From an uncultured Gammaproteobacteria bacterium (lineage in GTDB: Bacteria; Pseudomonadota; Gammaproteobacteria; Pseudomonadales; Pseudohongiellaceae): a stretch of DNA of 6,098 nucleotides. The notes below the pieces were generated by a model, which did no database searches, was not told the origin of the DNA, and was given only the letters and a program-made list of their open reading frames with translations. The stretch spans positions 1-6,098 of the forward strand of contig CAISYX010000419.1 in NCBI GenBank assembly GCA_903889815.1, read 5' to 3'. Below are positions 6,053 through 6,098 of the stretch, piece by piece. Position 1 is the first letter of the stretch, and each line of letters starts with the position of its first letter. Made by a program: the position numbers and the translations under genes.

Positions 6053-6098
6053 CGGGGTATAGCGCAGTCTGGTAGCGCGCCTGCTTTGGGAGCAGGAT
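6053..6098 (+). tRNA. tRNA-Pro (anticodon TGG), 5' part, cut by right edge
   Basis: The first 46 nt of a proline tRNA. Visible parts in order are the acceptor 5' strand CGGGGTA (6053-6059), T8 and A9, the D-arm GCGC (6062-6065) pairing with GCGC (6075-6078) around AGTCTGGTA, and the anticodon stem CCTGC (6080-6084) pairing with GCAGG (6092-6096). The loop is TTTGGGA, so the anticodon is TGG (6087-6089), followed by G37, the usual m1G site of proline tRNAs. It would read CCA and other CCN codons by wobble. The C at position 1 is typical of bacterial tRNA-Pro. The variable loop, T-arm and 3' acceptor lie outside the window, so acceptor pairing cannot be checked. In Pseudomonas, tRNA genes follow cysS, so more may lie downstream. 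Confidence 0.95.

Overview
The window looks like ordinary chromosomal housekeeping DNA from a Gram-negative bacterium, most likely a gammaproteobacterium. The reasons are AcnB (the proteobacterial-type aconitase B), LpxH (the lipid A pathway enzyme typical of beta/gammaproteobacteria), a bacterial GlnRS with close similarity to the E. coli enzyme, and a gene order (ppiB-lpxH divergent from glnS-cysS, followed by tRNA genes) that I recall from Pseudomonas and relatives. Base composition is moderate (by eye, mid-50s % GC), lower than typical Pseudomonas, so a related lineage in the wider Pseudomonadales/Cellvibrionales area is a reasonable guess but cannot be fixed from this window.

Layout: (1) 1-823, minus strand: the N-terminal 274 codons of acnB, running off the left edge. 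(2) 886-1365, plus strand: a DUF1289 four-cysteine protein with a long uncharacterised C-terminal extension, divergent from acnB across a 62-bp gap. (3) 1379-2137 and 2140-2673, minus strand: lpxH and ppiB, a tightly packed pair transcribed ppiB then lpxH, converging on the DUF1289 gene with a 13-bp gap. (4) 2674-2777: a 104-bp divergent control region between ppiB and glnS, with a good -10 box and several short repeats. (5) 2778-4535 and 4545-5933, plus strand: glnS and cysS, 9 bp apart and probably co-transcribed. (6) 5934-6052: a short spacer with a well-formed sigma-70 promoter and a hairpin, leading into (7) a tRNA-Pro(TGG) gene starting at 6053 and cut by the right edge.

Functionally the right half serves translation: charging tRNA-Gln and tRNA-Cys, and a proline tRNA. 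The left half holds a TCA-cycle enzyme, a lipid A biosynthesis hydrolase, a cytoplasmic prolyl isomerase and a small putative metal-binding protein of unknown role. No mobile element, CRISPR array, phage or toxin-antitoxin system is visible, and no stretch over 300 bp lacks a gene. I found no undescribed system. The points worth a second look are modest: the DUF1289 C-terminal extension, a 15-residue insertion in GlnRS, repeats in the ppiB/glnS control region, and the promoter/leader architecture of the tRNA gene.
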